From positions 10,603 to 19,084 of the forward strand of contig NZJB01000016.1 in the NCBI GenBank assembly GCA_002691885.1: a stretch of 8,482 bases of DNA, written 5' to 3'. Below, in pieces: positions 7,361-8,482 of this stretch. Position 1 is the first letter of the stretch. Every line of letters starts with the position of its first letter. The stretch comes from Gammaproteobacteria bacterium (GTDB lineage: Bacteria > Pseudomonadota > Gammaproteobacteria > Pseudomonadales > Pseudohongiellaceae). The notes beneath the pieces were generated by a model. That model was given only the letters and a program-made list of their open reading frames with translations. It did no database searches and was not told the DNA's origin. The translations under genes were made by a program, and so were the position numbers.

Positions 7361-7891
7361 CTACTGGTTAATCGGAAGGAAGTCTTCCAGTAACTCAAGA
7401 TCCCTGTCGATGGTAGATTTCAGATAGTTGAAGGCAAAGATGCCGGAAATGGCACCAACCATTCCGGCCATCGTTGGTATGGTGGCCTTAGAAACACCCC
7501 CGGCCATGGATTTCGCATCTCCACCCCCGCTAAAAGACATAACAAAGAAAACTTCTATCATGCCTGTCACTGTTCCGATCAATCCCAATAAAGGACAGAT
7601 TGTGACTAGAACTTCGATAATCGGAAGGGTGTTTCGAACATCAAGCGAAATTCTGGAGATCATCATGTTGCGAATCTGATGGGCACTCCAGGAAGACTTG
7701 TCAGCACGAGAATTCCACTCTGCCAACGTATTTTTGACGTTCCGTTTATGTATTGTATTGATATACCAAACGCGCTCAAAGACTAGAGACCATTTGATTA
7801 GAAGCAGACCCATGATTATCGTCAGCACAGGCCCGCCTCTGTTCATGAACGCTTCAATCGCATCCAGTATATCCAGTATTGCCAGGTACAT
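7361..7891 (-). CDS. exbB: MotA/TolQ/ExbB proton channel protein (ExbB of the TonB2-type system)
   Basis: Polytopic inner-membrane subunit that forms the proton-conducting motor with ExbD. The product is 176 residues, shorter than E. coli ExbB (244) and typical of TonB2-type ExbB. Three membrane segments are seen at about 21-43, 88-118 and 131-156. The GLIGTVTGMIEVF motif at 103-115 holds Thr107, equivalent to the pore Thr148 of E. coli ExbB. In the third helix, AGGVSKATIPTMAGM has Thr140 aligned with Thr181, but Lys135 stands where E. coli has Glu176. The ATG at 7891 has AGAGGA about 6 nt upstream. The gene begins 26 nt after the upstream ExbB-family gene and ends 30 nt before exbD. Function as a channel subunit is firm at family level. 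Confidence 0.94.
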   Translation of the reverse strand: MYLAILDILDAIEAFMNRGGPVLTIIMGLLLIKWSLVFERVWYINTIHKRNVKNTLAEWNSRADKSSWSAHQIRNMMISRISLDVRNTLPIIEVLVTICPLLGLIGTVTGMIEVFFVMSFSGGGDAKSMAGGVSKATIPTMAGMVGAISGIFAFNYLKSTIDRDLELLEDFLPINQ

Positions 7892-7917
7892 AGAATGTCC
7901 TCTGCTTGACCGGGATG

Positions 7918-8482
7918 TTAAGAACCGCCTGCTGCACGTTCGGCTTTCTGCGCGATCATGCCTGTGGCCTGCTCCTCAAGGATATGAATGATGTTGTCGC
8001 TTCGGCTCTTAACTACTGTGTGCATAAAGATTGTGGGGATAGCAACCACAATACCGAGCACTGTTGTCATTAGCGCTTGTGAGATACCGCCCGCCATGAT
8101 GGTTGGGTCACCCGCACCGTAAACCGTAATTTGCTGGAATACCTGAATCATACCGGTAACCGTACCCAACAACCCCCCCAGCGGGGCAATCGTAGCGATC
8201 ATCTTGATCAGCGTGAGCAGGCTTTCCAGAGAGGGTGTCTCCTTCAATATCGCCTCACCAAGTTTGAGCTCCAAGGTTTCTGTGTCCGCATTTGGATTTG
8301 ACTCAGCCACCATCAGAACGCGCCCCAGCGGGTTGTTATTAGACGCCCTGTCGCTCTTTAGCTGCGAACGGACCTTAACGGAAACTAGGGTCAGCATCAG
8401 CAGGCGGAAGAATCCCAAAATGATGCCTACAACGCCCACTCCGATGATAATAAAACCAATGACGCCGGCATTCGCCTCAACT
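7918..8482 (-). CDS. TtpC-like MotA/TolQ/ExbB family protein (N-terminal part outside the window)
   Basis: Only the last 187 residues are visible; the frame is open to the right edge, so the start lies outside. A membrane helix (about visible residues 7-33) is followed by a cytoplasmic loop. The MotA/TolQ/ExbB domain then has APLGGLLGTVTGMIQVF at 99-115 and a third helix with AGGISQALMTTVLGIVVAIPTIF at 130-152. Pore threonines correspond to visible Thr107 and Thr140; the Glu176 equivalent is Gln135. A second ExbB-family gene directly before exbB is the hallmark of TonB2-type clusters, where it is called TtpC. TtpC proteins are about 450 residues with a periplasmic coiled-coil N-terminal part, which would lie beyond this window. 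It may form or modify the motor together with ExbB. A plain ExbB paralogue without the extended N terminus cannot be excluded from the part seen. Confidence 0.88.
   Translation of the reverse strand, partial: VEANAGVIGFIIIGVGVVGIILGFFRLLMLTLVSVKVRSQLKSDRASNNNPLGRVLMVAESNPNADTETLELKLGEAILKETPSLESLLTLIKMIATIAPLGGLLGTVTGMIQVFQQITVYGAGDPTIMAGGISQALMTTVLGIVVAIPTIFMHTVVKSRSDNIIHILEEQATGMIAQKAERAAGGS

Noticed and set aside
7428..7991. Plus-strand frames opposite exbB and the ttpC-like gene
   Set aside because: They are mirror frames of hydrophobic-helix codons with no recognisable product.

Overview
The window reads as ordinary chromosomal DNA of a free-living Gammaproteobacterium. RluC, ArgS and HtpG all resemble their enterobacterial counterparts closely along their length. 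The right half is a TonB2-type energy-transduction operon with an extra ExbB-like subunit (TtpC) and a TPR partner, an arrangement best known from Vibrio and other marine Gammaproteobacteria. Genus cannot be told from the sequence alone. I saw no mobile element, CRISPR array, tRNA or rRNA.

Layout, left to right. Positions 1-972 (minus) hold rluC, a 23S rRNA pseudouridine synthase whose 3' end runs off the left edge. A short divergent intergenic region separates it from argS (1052-2785, plus), a full-length arginyl-tRNA synthetase. argS converges on htpG (2923-4839, minus), the bacterial Hsp90, across about 137 bp that holds only weak hairpins. From 4936 to the right edge everything is on the minus strand and forms one tightly packed operon, in transcription order: ttpC-like MotA/TolQ/ExbB protein (5' end outside the window), exbB, exbD, tonB and a secreted TPR protein. 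Gaps are 26, 30, 1 and 6 nt.

How the genes work together. ExbB, ExbD and TtpC should form an inner-membrane proton-driven motor that energises TonB, which drives outer-membrane TonB-dependent receptors (iron-siderophore or other large substrates). The TPR protein has a signal peptide and probably works with this complex in the periplasm. rluC and argS serve translation, and htpG is a stress chaperone.

The most notable regulatory structure is the 96 bp between the TPR gene and htpG. It contains a near-consensus sigma-32 (heat-shock) promoter directed at htpG, immediately followed by a strong rho-independent terminator that ends the TonB operon. The predicted htpG transcription start falls inside the terminator stem. 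Other points of interest are a perfect TATAAT box overlapping the rluC ATG, which suggests the true start is a TTG further in, an acidic rather than proline/lysine-rich TonB spacer, and loss of the ExbB Glu176 equivalent in both ExbB-family proteins. I found no clearly undescribed system.
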